The notes: generated from the sequence alone by a model not told the origin. A stretch of DNA of 9,733 nucleotides from an uncultured Propionibacterium sp. (GCA_938036835.1 CALHWB010000029.1:1-9733); one strand, 5' to 3'. Numbered from the stretch's first letter, positions 1-5,871 are shown. Numbers and translations are program-made.

Positions 1-2
1 CC

Positions 3-710
3 GAGGACGGCGGGGCGGCAGCCGCCGAGCCGGCATCGATCGGCGAACCGCAGGCCGGCGCCGGGACGCCCGCCGAACCGGAATCACAACCCGGCGGCGA
101 GGCAGCCGCGGCCCCCGAAACCCGGCCAGACCCCAAGACCCCAGCGGTCCCCGAACCGCAACCCGACGGCGAGCCACCCGCCGCAGCCGAGGCAGCCGCG
201 GCCCCCGAAACCCGGCCAGACCCCGAGACCCCAGCGGTCCCCGAACCGCAACCCGGCGGCGGGCCGGCCGCAGCCGCTGACACGCCAGCGGCCTCGGAGG
301 TTGCGAACGAATCGACGGCAGCCGCGGCCGATGAGGATGCCGGGCAGGCTAGCCCCCCGCAGGGGCGGCTGTTCGGTACGGCACCGATCGCACCGACCTA
401 TTCCGAGGATCCGACGTTCCCGGGGGTTAGGGTGCTCAACGATTTCTCCTTCACCGCGCAGGACCCGGACGGCAAGCAGACCGATACCACCGGGCCCGGG
501 GCGGCCGCGGATATCCCCGGGAGCGAAACCACCGAGATCGCCGAGGACAAACCCAAGCCCGATGCAGGCAATCCGGTAAAGGATACCGAGGTTGACATCG
601 TGACCCGGATAACCCGCGGGGTCACCGAACTCTACGACCGGCTGGCGGACAAGGACGCAGACCGGGACAAGGACGCAGACCGATCGACGGACAAGGACGA
701 ACGCGGCTGA
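3..710 (+). CDS. Pro/Ala/Glu-rich repeat protein of unknown function, C-terminal part (5' end outside window)
   Basis: I do not recognise this protein. The reading frame is open from base 3 to the TGA at 708-710 (235 codons), and its start lies before the window. The first half is low complexity, dominated by Pro, Ala, Glu and Gly, and contains tandem copies of a unit of about 30 residues (core APETRPDP, then TPAVPEPQP). After about residue 110 it becomes more ordinary: a segment with aromatic residues (GRLFGTAPIAPTY, NDFSFTAQDPDG), then an acidic linker. The tail is highly charged, with DKDADR twice followed by DKDERG. No membrane segment, cysteine or sorting signal is visible in this part. 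Such compositions are typical of disordered linkers or cell-surface stalks, but the missing N-terminus would decide. It converges on the CDF gene and shows no evident link to the nitrate genes. Confidence 0.7.
   Translation, partial: EDGGAAAAEPASIGEPQAGAGTPAEPESQPGGEAAAAPETRPDPKTPAVPEPQPDGEPPAAAEAAAAPETRPDPETPAVPEPQPGGGPAAAADTPAASEVANESTAAAADEDAGQASPPQGRLFGTAPIAPTYSEDPTFPGVRVLNDFSFTAQDPDGKQTDTTGPGAAADIPGSETTEIAEDKPKPDAGNPVKDTEVDIVTRITRGVTELYDRLADKDADRDKDADRSTDKDERG
99..278 (+). repeat. Tandem coding repeat, two copies of about 90 bp
   Basis: Copy 1 begins at 99 and copy 2 at 189, both with GAGGCAGCCGCGGCCCCCGA. The first 67 bases of the two copies differ at one position (AAG versus GAG codon, Lys/Glu). 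After that they diverge, and copy 2 is about one codon shorter before the frame moves to other sequence near 276. More degenerate relatives of the unit's end (Glu-Pro, Gln-Pro, Gly-Gly) occur upstream at about 40-98. All copies keep frame, so the array encodes a periodic Pro/Ala/Glu-rich segment. Near-identity at nucleotide level suggests recent duplication or gene conversion. Confidence 0.9.
648..683 (+). repeat. 18-bp tandem repeat (DKDADR twice)
   Basis: Two 18-base copies (GACAAGGACGCAGACCGG, then the same with a final CGA) encode Asp-Lys-Asp-Ala-Asp-Arg twice. They lie near the C-terminus of the Pro/Ala/Glu-rich protein and make an alternating-charge tail. Confidence 0.85.
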
Positions 711-770
711 GGCGATCACCGGCAGCCGGCTGCTGGGCCGCGTCGATCGTGGTTTCCCGACCGGCACCAG

Positions 771-788
771 CGCGCCGCTGCCGGCGCG
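771..788. terminator. GC-rich hairpin between convergent genes, probable bidirectional terminator
   Basis: A perfect 7-bp stem (CGCGCCG at 771-777, CGGCGCG at 782-788) encloses the four-base loop CTGC. On the minus strand the stem begins 3 bases after the TAG stop of the CDF gene. It also lies about 60 bases past the stop of the plus-strand repeat protein. There is no T-tract, which is common for high-GC actinobacterial hairpin terminators. A shorter self-palindrome, CAGCCGGCTG, lies at 723-732. Function is inferred from position and structure only. Confidence 0.5.
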
Positions 789-791
789 TCC

Positions 792-1730
792 CTAGAAGTC
801 AAGCTCGTCGGAATAGGACTTCGGATCCTCGATCGGCTCGATATGGGCCGACACCCGCAGGCCGGGCACCGCCGCGACCAGGTCGTCAATGATCTGCTCG
901 GTCAGGTCATGCCCTCGCTGCACATCCCAATGCCCGGGCACCAGGACGTGCAGGTCCATGAACTTGCGATTGCCCGCCTGCCGGGTGCGCACCGCGTGAA
1001 AGTCGATTCGGCCCGGCTGGCGGCGAGCGGCCAGCACCCGGTTCAGGCGCTCGCTCACGGCGCTGTCCAGGGCGGTGTCCATCAACCCGGATACCGAGTC
1101 GCGAATCAGAATGAATCCGGTCCACAGTATGTTGAGCCCGGCAAGCAACGCAACGATGGGATCGAGCAACGGCTGCCGGGTAATGGCCACTAACCCCACC
1201 CCGACCAGCACCGCTGCCGAGGTGACCACGTCGGTCATCAGGTGCTTGCCGTCGGCAGCCAGCGTGGCCGAGTCGTACTGCCGGCCCTTGCGGATCAGCA
1301 GTGCACCGACGCCCCCATTGATCAGCGAGGCAATCACCGAGATCACCAGGCCGGTACCGAGTTGCTCGGGCAACCGGGGTCTGATCAGGCGTTCAACGGC
1401 TGTGACGATGATGAGGGCCGCCGCTAGGAAGACCATCACGCCCTCCACGGCCGCCGAGAAATACTCGGCCTTGCTGTGGCCGTAGGGATGCCGTTCATCG
1501 GGTGGTCGGATCGAAACCTTGAGCGCGATCAGCGCCACCACCGCGGCAACCAGGTTGACCAGCGATTCGGCCGCGTCCGAAAGCAGGCCAACCGAGCCGG
1601 TGAGCACCGCCGCCCCGGTTTTCAGCCCGATGGTGAGCCCGGCGGCGCCGATCGACCACCAAGCGAATCGGCTCAGATCGGGCGGTGCGGCGTAGCGCAG
1701 ACTGGGCCGACCGGAAAGGTTCTCGTCCAC
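792..1730 (-). CDS. Cation diffusion facilitator (CDF) family metal transporter
   Basis: This 312-residue membrane protein should export divalent metal (Zn, Fe, Mn or Co type) from the cytoplasm in exchange for protons. The fold is the usual CDF one: six predicted membrane segments (about residues 22-210) and a cytoplasmic C-terminal domain (about 220-300). Aligned by eye with E. coli YiiP, the site B ligands are all present (D78, H81, H85 in PDERHPYGHSKAE). The C-terminal site is kept as H261, H274 and H296, with E298 where YiiP has Asp. The transport site differs: segment 2 carries E55 and N59 (AESLVN) where YiiP has two Asp, while segment 5 keeps H163 and D167 (DGKHLMTD). That pattern is shared by some CDF subfamilies, so the substrate cannot be assigned. 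The start is GTG at 1730; no Shine-Dalgarno is visible, so a leaderless message is likely. It converges on the repeat protein and has no obvious tie to the nitrate genes. Confidence 0.93.
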   Translation of the reverse strand: MDENLSGRPSLRYAAPPDLSRFAWWSIGAAGLTIGLKTGAAVLTGSVGLLSDAAESLVNLVAAVVALIALKVSIRPPDERHPYGHSKAEYFSAAVEGVMVFLAAALIIVTAVERLIRPRLPEQLGTGLVISVIASLINGGVGALLIRKGRQYDSATLAADGKHLMTDVVTSAAVLVGVGLVAITRQPLLDPIVALLAGLNILWTGFILIRDSVSGLMDTALDSAVSERLNRVLAARRQPGRIDFHAVRTRQAGNRKFMDLHVLVPGHWDVQRGHDLTEQIIDDLVAAVPGLRVSAHIEPIEDPKSYSDELDF

Positions 1731-1736
1731 AGCTCA

Positions 1737-1742
1737 AGTATC
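1737..1742 (-). promoter_or_regulatory. Candidate -10 element for a leaderless CDF transcript
   Basis: On the minus strand the hexamer GATACT (four of six matches to TATAAT) ends six bases before the GTG start at 1730. That is the distance expected if transcription begins at the start codon. It fits the absence of a Shine-Dalgarno sequence and mirrors the spacing seen upstream of moaA. No clear -35 is seen. Confidence 0.35.
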
Positions 1743-2036
1743 CCGGCTCGGCCGGTGGGTCCGGTCCATCGGCGAGATCATGGGACGCCCCACCGGGTCA
1801 AGCCCTGTCCGATCCACGAGGCCAGCGTGAGAGCCTCTGGCCGGCTGTCACCCGGTGTCGCCGGCCACGAACTGCGGGATTCGGGTGGCCACCGCGGGTG
1901 GTCTCGGGATCCGGCCCGGGGCAGGGGCGACCGGGCCGGTGGTTCGTGCGGCGATGTGGGCCGAGGTAGTCTGTGACATCGTTTGTGGCCCCTTGGGTAC
2001 TGGCCCGCATCGGGTATGGCCGATCTATCCGTAGCG

Positions 2037-2059
2037 GGTGCCGGCGGCCGGCCGGCACC
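2037..2059 (+). promoter_or_regulatory. Strong hairpin in the mog leader (attenuator or operator candidate)
   Basis: A perfect 9-bp inverted repeat (GGTGCCGGC at 2037-2045, GCCGGCACC at 2051-2059) surrounds a five-base loop, 41 bases before the mog start codon. No plus-strand gene lies between 711 and here, so it is not an obvious terminator of an upstream gene. If mog is transcribed from further upstream, the hairpin falls in its 5' leader and could act as an attenuator; alternatively it is a protein-binding dyad. It does not resemble the known Moco riboswitch as far as I can judge by eye. Confidence 0.35.
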
Positions 2060-2087
2060 GGCAGACTGGACACGGCCGAACCGAATC

Positions 2088-2092
2088 AGGAG
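2088..2092 (+). promoter_or_regulatory. Ribosome binding site of mog
   Basis: AGGAG ends eight bases before the ATG at 2101. This decides the start: an in-frame GTG at 2038 would add 21 residues with no family similarity, would run through the leader hairpin, and has no such site. Confidence 0.8.
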
Positions 2093-2100
2093 AAAACCCG

Positions 2101-2610
2101 ATGCCCGCACCGCGCGAATACGATCTGTCCACCATTTCCGCCACCGTCATCGTCACCAGTGACCGCGTGCTCGCCGGAGAACGCCGGGATAGTTCCGGTC
2201 CGGCGTGCGCCAGCCGGCTCGCAGCGGCCGGGCTGACCGCGATCGAAACCGTGGTCGTGGCAGAGGGCCACCGGCCGGTGGCGACGGCCATTCGAGCCGC
2301 CTTGGCCCGCGGCGATCGTTTCGTGATCGTCCTGGGTGGCAGCGGATTCGGCCCGGGCAATGAGGCGCCCGAGGTCGTCCGCTCGGTGATCGCGGTCGAG
2401 ATTCCCGGCATCGCCGAACAGATCCGCGCCCACGGTCTGGCCCACACCCTACTGTCGCCGCTGTCCCGGGAAGTGGCCGGCATCACCGCCCGCGATGCTG
2501 CGGGCGCGCTGGTGGTCGCCTCGCCCGGATCGACCGGTGGCATGAATGACACGCTGGACGTCCTGATCCCGCTGCTGGGGTCGATCTACGCCCAACTCGC
2601 CGAGCGGTGA
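2101..2610 (+). CDS. MogA/MoaB-family molybdenum cofactor biosynthesis protein
   Basis: The 169-residue product has the MogA/MoaB fold, the family that adenylylates molybdopterin before molybdenum insertion in the cytoplasm. Visible family features are the first strand and loop VIVTSDR (16-22), DSSGP (30-34), the binding loop GGSG (79-82, usually GGTG), a conserved APE (89-91), LSREVAG (121-127) and PGSTGG (142-147). Length is normal for single-domain members. Two positions that are catalytic Asp in E. coli MogA (D49 and D82) appear here as E55 and N87. Glu at the first is also found in MoaB-type proteins, but Asn at the second is unusual, so activity is uncertain. The gene ends 27 bases from the convergent mobA. 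Its place beside mobA, moaA and the nar genes supports a Moco role. MogA versus MoaB cannot be settled by eye, so no symbol is given. Confidence 0.88.
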   Translation: MPAPREYDLSTISATVIVTSDRVLAGERRDSSGPACASRLAAAGLTAIETVVVAEGHRPVATAIRAALARGDRFVIVLGGSGFGPGNEAPEVVRSVIAVEIPGIAEQIRAHGLAHTLLSPLSREVAGITARDAAGALVVASPGSTGGMNDTLDVLIPLLGSIYAQLAER

Positions 2611-2625
2611 ACCCGGCGCATCCCC

Positions 2626-2637
2626 GCGGCCGGCCGC
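2626..2637. terminator. Short GC palindrome between the convergent mog and mobA
   Basis: GCGGCCGGCCGC is a perfect 12-base palindrome in the 27-base gap between the two convergent stop codons, directly abutting the mobA stop. It could fold into a small hairpin on either strand. No T-tract follows, and the stem is short, so terminator function is only suggested by position. Confidence 0.25.
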
Positions 2638-3288
2638 TCAGCCCGCCCAGCTGCCCGGATCGGCCGCTGCCGGCCCCAGCCGGGCGGCCCACCAGGCGAG
2701 ATCGGCAAAACTGTCGATATCCCGGCAGTCCTCCGCTGCCGCAGGTACCTCGACCAGATCGAGGACGCGCAGCGTCCGGCCGACGCCGCGGTTGCGCAAT
2801 TCCCCGGCCGCAGCCAGCACCCTGGTCAACGAGGGCAACCGGTAACAGGCCTGCAGATACTGGCGGAACGGCACCGGTTCGCCGCCGTGGATCACCGCGC
2901 CATCATGGGCGGGCGCCGCGTCCAGCGCCTGCACCAGGCGCACCGCCAACCGGCCCATGCCCGGACTGTCGACGGCGCAGACCAGCACCCGGGCCGTCGG
3001 ATCGGTCACGTTGAGGGCGGCCAGGCCCGCACCGATGCCCGCCAACGGGCCACCGCCAGGCGGCTGCTCCAGGGTACGGATCGCCCCGTCGGGTATCGTC
3101 ACGTTCTCCGGGGCAACCACCACCCGGCGGCCGGCGACCACGCCGGCCAGACCCGACCAGACGAGGTCGAGCAACCGCCGCCCGCCAAGTTCGAGATCCG
3201 CCTTGACACGCCGCCCAAGACGTTCGCCGGCGCCCCCGGCGACGATCACCGCATGCACCTGTCGATCTGGATAGCACCCGCCGGCCAT
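2638..3288 (-). CDS. mobA: Molybdenum cofactor guanylyltransferase (MobA-like NTP transferase)
   Basis: The product (216 residues from the chosen start) is a nucleotidyltransferase that would join GMP from GTP to molybdopterin, giving the guanine dinucleotide cofactor that NarG needs. With this start, the nucleotide-binding motif AGG-x3-R-x6-K is at 17-30 (A17, G18, G19, R23, K30). PPGGGPLAGI follows at about 76-85, and the metal-binding Asp is D107 in VDSPGM. The C-terminal DIDSFADLA matches the family's closing motif. The start is uncertain. The frame is open back to a TTG at 3372, which would reach almost to moaA and adds nothing family-like. ATG at 3288 is used here; GTG at 3258, immediately before the first strand (HAVIVAGG), gives 206 residues and is also plausible. 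No clear Shine-Dalgarno supports either. It is divergent from moaA and convergent with mog. Related NTP transferases serve other cofactors, but the context favours MobA. Confidence 0.85.
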   Translation of the reverse strand: MAGGCYPDRQVHAVIVAGGAGERLGRRVKADLELGGRRLLDLVWSGLAGVVAGRRVVVAPENVTIPDGAIRTLEQPPGGGPLAGIGAGLAALNVTDPTARVLVCAVDSPGMGRLAVRLVQALDAAPAHDGAVIHGGEPVPFRQYLQACYRLPSLTRVLAAAGELRNRGVGRTLRVLDLVEVPAAAEDCRDIDSFADLAWWAARLGPAAADPGSWAG

Positions 3289-3374
3289 GACCCGAGCATG
3301 CCTCGGCCGGCCAAGCGACGCGCCACCGCCGGCCGGGCCGCGAATGAATATGCACGGCTCCAACCCGCGCAAGC

Positions 3375-3380
3375 TAGGGT
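3375..3380 (+). promoter_or_regulatory. -10 element for leaderless moaA (or weak ribosome binding site)
   Basis: TAGGGT fits the actinobacterial TANNNT -10 pattern and ends six bases before the moaA ATG, so the transcript may begin at the start codon. The same bases contain AGGG, seven bases from the ATG, which could instead be a weak Shine-Dalgarno site. The 98-base gap 3289-3386 must also hold the divergent mobA promoter; a minus-strand CATATT at 3347-3352 is a weak candidate for it. Confidence 0.4.
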
Positions 3381-3386
3381 GCTGCC

Positions 3387-4421
3387 ATGCCAGATCGCGT
3401 CGCGCCCGTGGCCGGCGGCCTGCTGCGCGACCAGTTGGGGCGCATCGCCCGCGACCTGCGGGTTTCGTTGACCGATCGCTGCAATCTGCGCTGTAGCTAT
3501 TGCATGCCTCCCGAGGGGCTGGCCTGGTTACCCGATGAACAGACCCTGACCGATGCCGAAGTGCTGCGGTTGTGCACCATCGCCGTGCGGCGGCTGGGTA
3601 TCCGCAAGATCCGCTTCACCGGTGGCGAACCCCTGTTGCGCCGCGGCCTGGCAGACATCGTCGCCGGCTGTGCCGGGCTGATCACCGACGAGGGAACCCC
3701 ACCCGACCTGGCGCTGACCACCAATGGGCTCGGTCTGGCCCATCGGGCCCAGACGCTGGCGGCTGCCGGGCTGCGGCGGGTCAACATCTCCCTGGACACC
3801 CTCGACCCCGCGCATTTCCGGCAGATCACCCACCGGGATCGGCTGCCCGATGTGCTGGCCGGCATAGCCGCAGCCAGGGCCTCCGGCCTGGCACCGATCA
3901 AGGTCAACGCCGTGGTGGTGCGCGGGGTGAACGATGCGGACGCGGCCGATCTGCTCGACTTCTGCCTGGCATCGGGCATCGAGCTGCGTTTCATCGAGCA
4001 GATGCCCATCGGCCCGCCCCACTCCTGGAGCCGTCGCCGGCTGGTCACCCGGGCCGACCTGCTCGACCTGCTGGGCGCCCGGCACCGGCTCACCCCGGTA
4101 GCCCGGCAGGACCCCGCCGCCCCGGCGCGGCTGTGGTATATCGACGGCGACCCCAGCCGCACGGTCGGCATCGTCGCCTCGGTCAGCGCACCCTTCTGCG
4201 CCGCCTGCAACCGAACCCGGCTGACCAGCGACGGGCAGATCCGCAGCTGCCTGTTCTCCACCACCGAGACCGACCTGCGAACTCCCTTGCGGGCCGGGGC
4301 CGGCGAGCAGGCGTTGGCCGATCTGTGGCGCGCCGCCATGTGGCCCAAGCCCATAGCCCATGGCCTGGACGAAACCACCTTTGCGACACCCTCACGCATC
4401 ATGAGCCGAATCGGCGGCTGA
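3387..4421 (+). CDS. moaA: GTP 3',8-cyclase MoaA (radical SAM, first step of Moco synthesis)
   Basis: MoaA uses S-adenosylmethionine and two iron-sulfur clusters to cyclise GTP to the precursor that MoaC turns into cyclic pyranopterin monophosphate. The 344-residue protein has the N-terminal radical SAM cluster motif C32-x3-C36-x2-C39 (TDRCNLRCSYCMPPEG) and the glycine-rich SAM motif FTGGEPLLRRG. The C-terminal second-cluster motif is C271-x2-C274-x13-C288 (CAACNRTRLTSDGQIRSC). It ends in MSRIGG, the double-glycine tail required for activity in the family. All diagnostic residues are present and the length is normal. It is divergent from mobA, and narK starts 92 bases downstream on the same strand behind what looks like its own AT-richer promoter. 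No moaC, moaD or moaE adjoins it here, so partner genes must lie elsewhere. Confidence 0.97.
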   Translation: MPDRVAPVAGGLLRDQLGRIARDLRVSLTDRCNLRCSYCMPPEGLAWLPDEQTLTDAEVLRLCTIAVRRLGIRKIRFTGGEPLLRRGLADIVAGCAGLITDEGTPPDLALTTNGLGLAHRAQTLAAAGLRRVNISLDTLDPAHFRQITHRDRLPDVLAGIAAARASGLAPIKVNAVVVRGVNDADAADLLDFCLASGIELRFIEQMPIGPPHSWSRRRLVTRADLLDLLGARHRLTPVARQDPAAPARLWYIDGDPSRTVGIVASVSAPFCAACNRTRLTSDGQIRSCLFSTTETDLRTPLRAGAGEQALADLWRAAMWPKPIAHGLDETTFATPSRIMSRIGG

Positions 4422-4500
4422 GAGCACACAGCGAAGAATTAACCTGTTAGGCTCCCTGCTAAATAGGGATACAGCGATCAGTGCCCCTTACCGACACCCG
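4422..4500 (+). promoter_or_regulatory. Probable narK operon promoter/operator region with an imperfect dyad
   Basis: The moaA-narK gap is clearly richer in A/T (about 4436-4478) than its surroundings. It contains a dyad: CCTGTTAG (4443-4450), eight spacer bases, then CTAAATAGG (4459-4467). TTAG/CTAA is exactly symmetric; the outer CCT/AGG pair is offset by one base. Just beyond is TAGGGATACAG, where a -10 could lie. I see no match to a standard FNR box (TTGAT-N4-ATCAA). The regulator and exact promoter are unknown. Confidence 0.4.
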
Positions 4501-4505
4501 AGGAG
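4501..4505 (+). promoter_or_regulatory. Ribosome binding site of narK
   Basis: AGGAG lies eight bases before the ATG at 4514 and decides that start. An in-frame GTG at 4481 would add 11 residues and has no comparable site. Confidence 0.8.
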
Positions 4506-4513
4506 CATCCGCG

Positions 4514-5830
4514 ATGAGCGCGCGTGGACACGTCCTGACAGATTGGCACCCCGAGGACATCGCGCATTGGGACGGCAAACTGGCATGGCGTACGCTCGCC
4601 GTGACCACCTATTCGATGGTCATCGCGTTCTGCGTGTGGTTCCTACCGAGCACCATCGCGCCCAAGCTCAATTCCATCGGTTTCGAGTTGTCCAGGGGCC
4701 AGCTCTACTGGCTGGCCGCGACGCCGGGGCTGTCCTGCGGGATCGTCCGGTTCGTCTACATGTTCCTGCCGCCGCTGGTAGGCACCCGAAGGCTCGTGGC
4801 GTGGAGTTCGGTGCTGTATGTGCTACCGATGCTCGGCTGGTTCTTCGCCGTGCAGAGCCCAGACACCGGCTTCTCGGTGCTGTTGGGGCTGGCTTTCGCC
4901 TGCGGTATCGGCGGGGGCTCTTTCTCCGGCTACATGCCGAGCACCGGATACTTCTTCCCCAAGCGTCTGCAGGGCACCGCGTTGGGTATCCAGGCCGGCA
5001 TCGGCAACCTGGGCATGTCCATCATCCAGCTCATCGGCCCGCTGCTGATGGGCTTCGGATTGTTCGGCATCACCTGGATCGCCCCGGAGCAGAGCGCCAA
5101 CGGCAGCCTGTGGGTGCACAACGCGGCGGTCTTCTTCGTTCCCTGGAGCATCTCGGCGGCCATCCTGGCCTTCCTCGTCCTGAAGGACGTGCCGGTGACC
5201 GCGAACATCCGCCAGCAGATCGACATCTTCGCCAACCCCGATACCTGGTTCATGACCCTGCTGTACATCATGACCTTCGGCATGTTCAGCGGCTTCAGCG
5301 CCTCGTTCGCGCTGTTGATCAACAATTCCTACGGTGCCAGCAGCCCCTTCGCCGGCCGGGGGGCGGCGCTGCCCAACGGCGCCGCCTTCGCCTTCCTCGG
5401 CCCGCTGATCGGTTCGCTGGTTCGCGTGGCCTGGGGCCCGCTGTGCGACCGGTTCGGCGGGGCGATCTGGACCTTCGTTTCCGGAATCGGCATGGCCGTG
5501 ACCCTGGGCTGGGCCGCGCTGTTCCTCAACCCGACCGACCCGGGCCAGTTCCCCGGGTTCCTGGCGGCCATGCTGGCGATGTTCTTCTTCGCCGGCATCG
5601 GCAATGCCGGCACCTTCAAGCAGATGCCCATGATCATGCCTAACCGGCAGGCCGGTGGGGCGATCGGGTTCACCGCGGCGATCGCCAGTTTCGGCCCGTT
5701 CCTGATCGGGGTGGCGCTGTCGGGGATACCAGCCGCCGTCTGGTTCTCGGTCTGCGCCGGCTATGCGCTGATCTGCTCGGCCATCTGCTGGCTGCGCTAC
5801 GCCCGGCCGGGCGCCCCGCTGCCCGGCTGA
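4514..5830 (+). CDS. narK: Nitrate/nitrite transporter NarK (major facilitator superfamily, NNP family)
   Basis: This 438-residue inner-membrane protein, with about 12 hydrophobic segments, moves nitrate into the cell and/or exchanges it for nitrite to serve the cytoplasm-facing NarG active site. Both NNP nitrate signatures are present: GIQAGIGNLG (158-167), preceded by a GYFFPK stretch, and AGIGNAGTFKQMP from residue 360. The two substrate-binding arginines of E. coli NarK (R89, R305) appear to correspond to R79 in GIVRFVYMF and R304 in LVRVAWGP, the latter followed by the MFS-type loop CDRFGG. Length is near that of single-domain NarK proteins, and there is no fusion. narG begins 51 bases after its stop with no intervening hairpin, so they are probably co-transcribed. 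Whether it is a proton symporter (NarK1-like) or an antiporter (NarK2-like) cannot be decided from sequence by eye. Confidence 0.96.
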   Translation: MSARGHVLTDWHPEDIAHWDGKLAWRTLAVTTYSMVIAFCVWFLPSTIAPKLNSIGFELSRGQLYWLAATPGLSCGIVRFVYMFLPPLVGTRRLVAWSSVLYVLPMLGWFFAVQSPDTGFSVLLGLAFACGIGGGSFSGYMPSTGYFFPKRLQGTALGIQAGIGNLGMSIIQLIGPLLMGFGLFGITWIAPEQSANGSLWVHNAAVFFVPWSISAAILAFLVLKDVPVTANIRQQIDIFANPDTWFMTLLYIMTFGMFSGFSASFALLINNSYGASSPFAGRGAALPNGAAFAFLGPLIGSLVRVAWGPLCDRFGGAIWTFVSGIGMAVTLGWAALFLNPTDPGQFPGFLAAMLAMFFFAGIGNAGTFKQMPMIMPNRQAGGAIGFTAAIASFGPFLIGVALSGIPAAVWFSVCAGYALICSAICWLRYARPGAPLPG

Positions 5831-5871
5831 CCAGTCCCCCGACCACATCCAGGCCATCCGTACCGGTCTCC

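Larger units (their letters stand above)
1731..2100. other. Gene-poor intergenic region with clustered inverted repeats
   Basis: This 370-base gap separates the divergent CDF and mog genes. I find no convincing gene; the open frames across it lack family features. It holds several GC-rich dyads: 8-bp arms TGGCCGGC/GCCGGCCA (1838-1845 and 1860-1867), the palindrome GGTGGCCACC (1884-1893), and 9-bp arms CCGGCCCGG/CCGGGCCGG (1911-1919 and 1931-1939). A fourth hairpin at 2037-2059 is listed separately. Both divergent promoters should lie here. For mog a weak pair TTGGGT (1993-1998) and TATGGC (2015-2020), 16 bases apart, is possible but unconvincing. High GC makes chance dyads common. Confidence 0.6.

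Noticed and set aside
84..767. Long minus-strand open frame rich in Gly/Arg/Leu opposite the Pro/Ala/Glu repeat protein
   Set aside because: It is the antisense of a GC-rich repeat array and mirrors its periodicity. The plus-strand frame is open to the window edge and gives a sensible acidic/proline composition; the antisense has no family features.
2038..2100. Upstream GTG start for the Mog-family protein
   Set aside because: It adds 21 residues without family similarity, overlaps a strong hairpin and lacks a ribosome site; AGGAG before 2101 decides the start.
1476..2236. Plus- and minus-strand open frames spanning the CDF-mog gap (for example 1685-1969 plus, 1778-2110 minus)
   Set aside because: Arg/Pro/Gly-rich products without motifs that run into the flanking genes in the wrong frame or strand; these are expected by chance at this GC content.
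3497..4429. 310-residue minus-strand open frame opposite moaA
   Set aside because: Antisense of MoaA, which has all cluster-binding cysteines and the C-terminal double glycine in the sense frame.
4422..4513. Classical FNR or CRP binding site before narK
   Set aside because: No TTGAT-N4-ATCAA or TGTGA-N6-TCACA match was found; only the divergent dyad reported separately.
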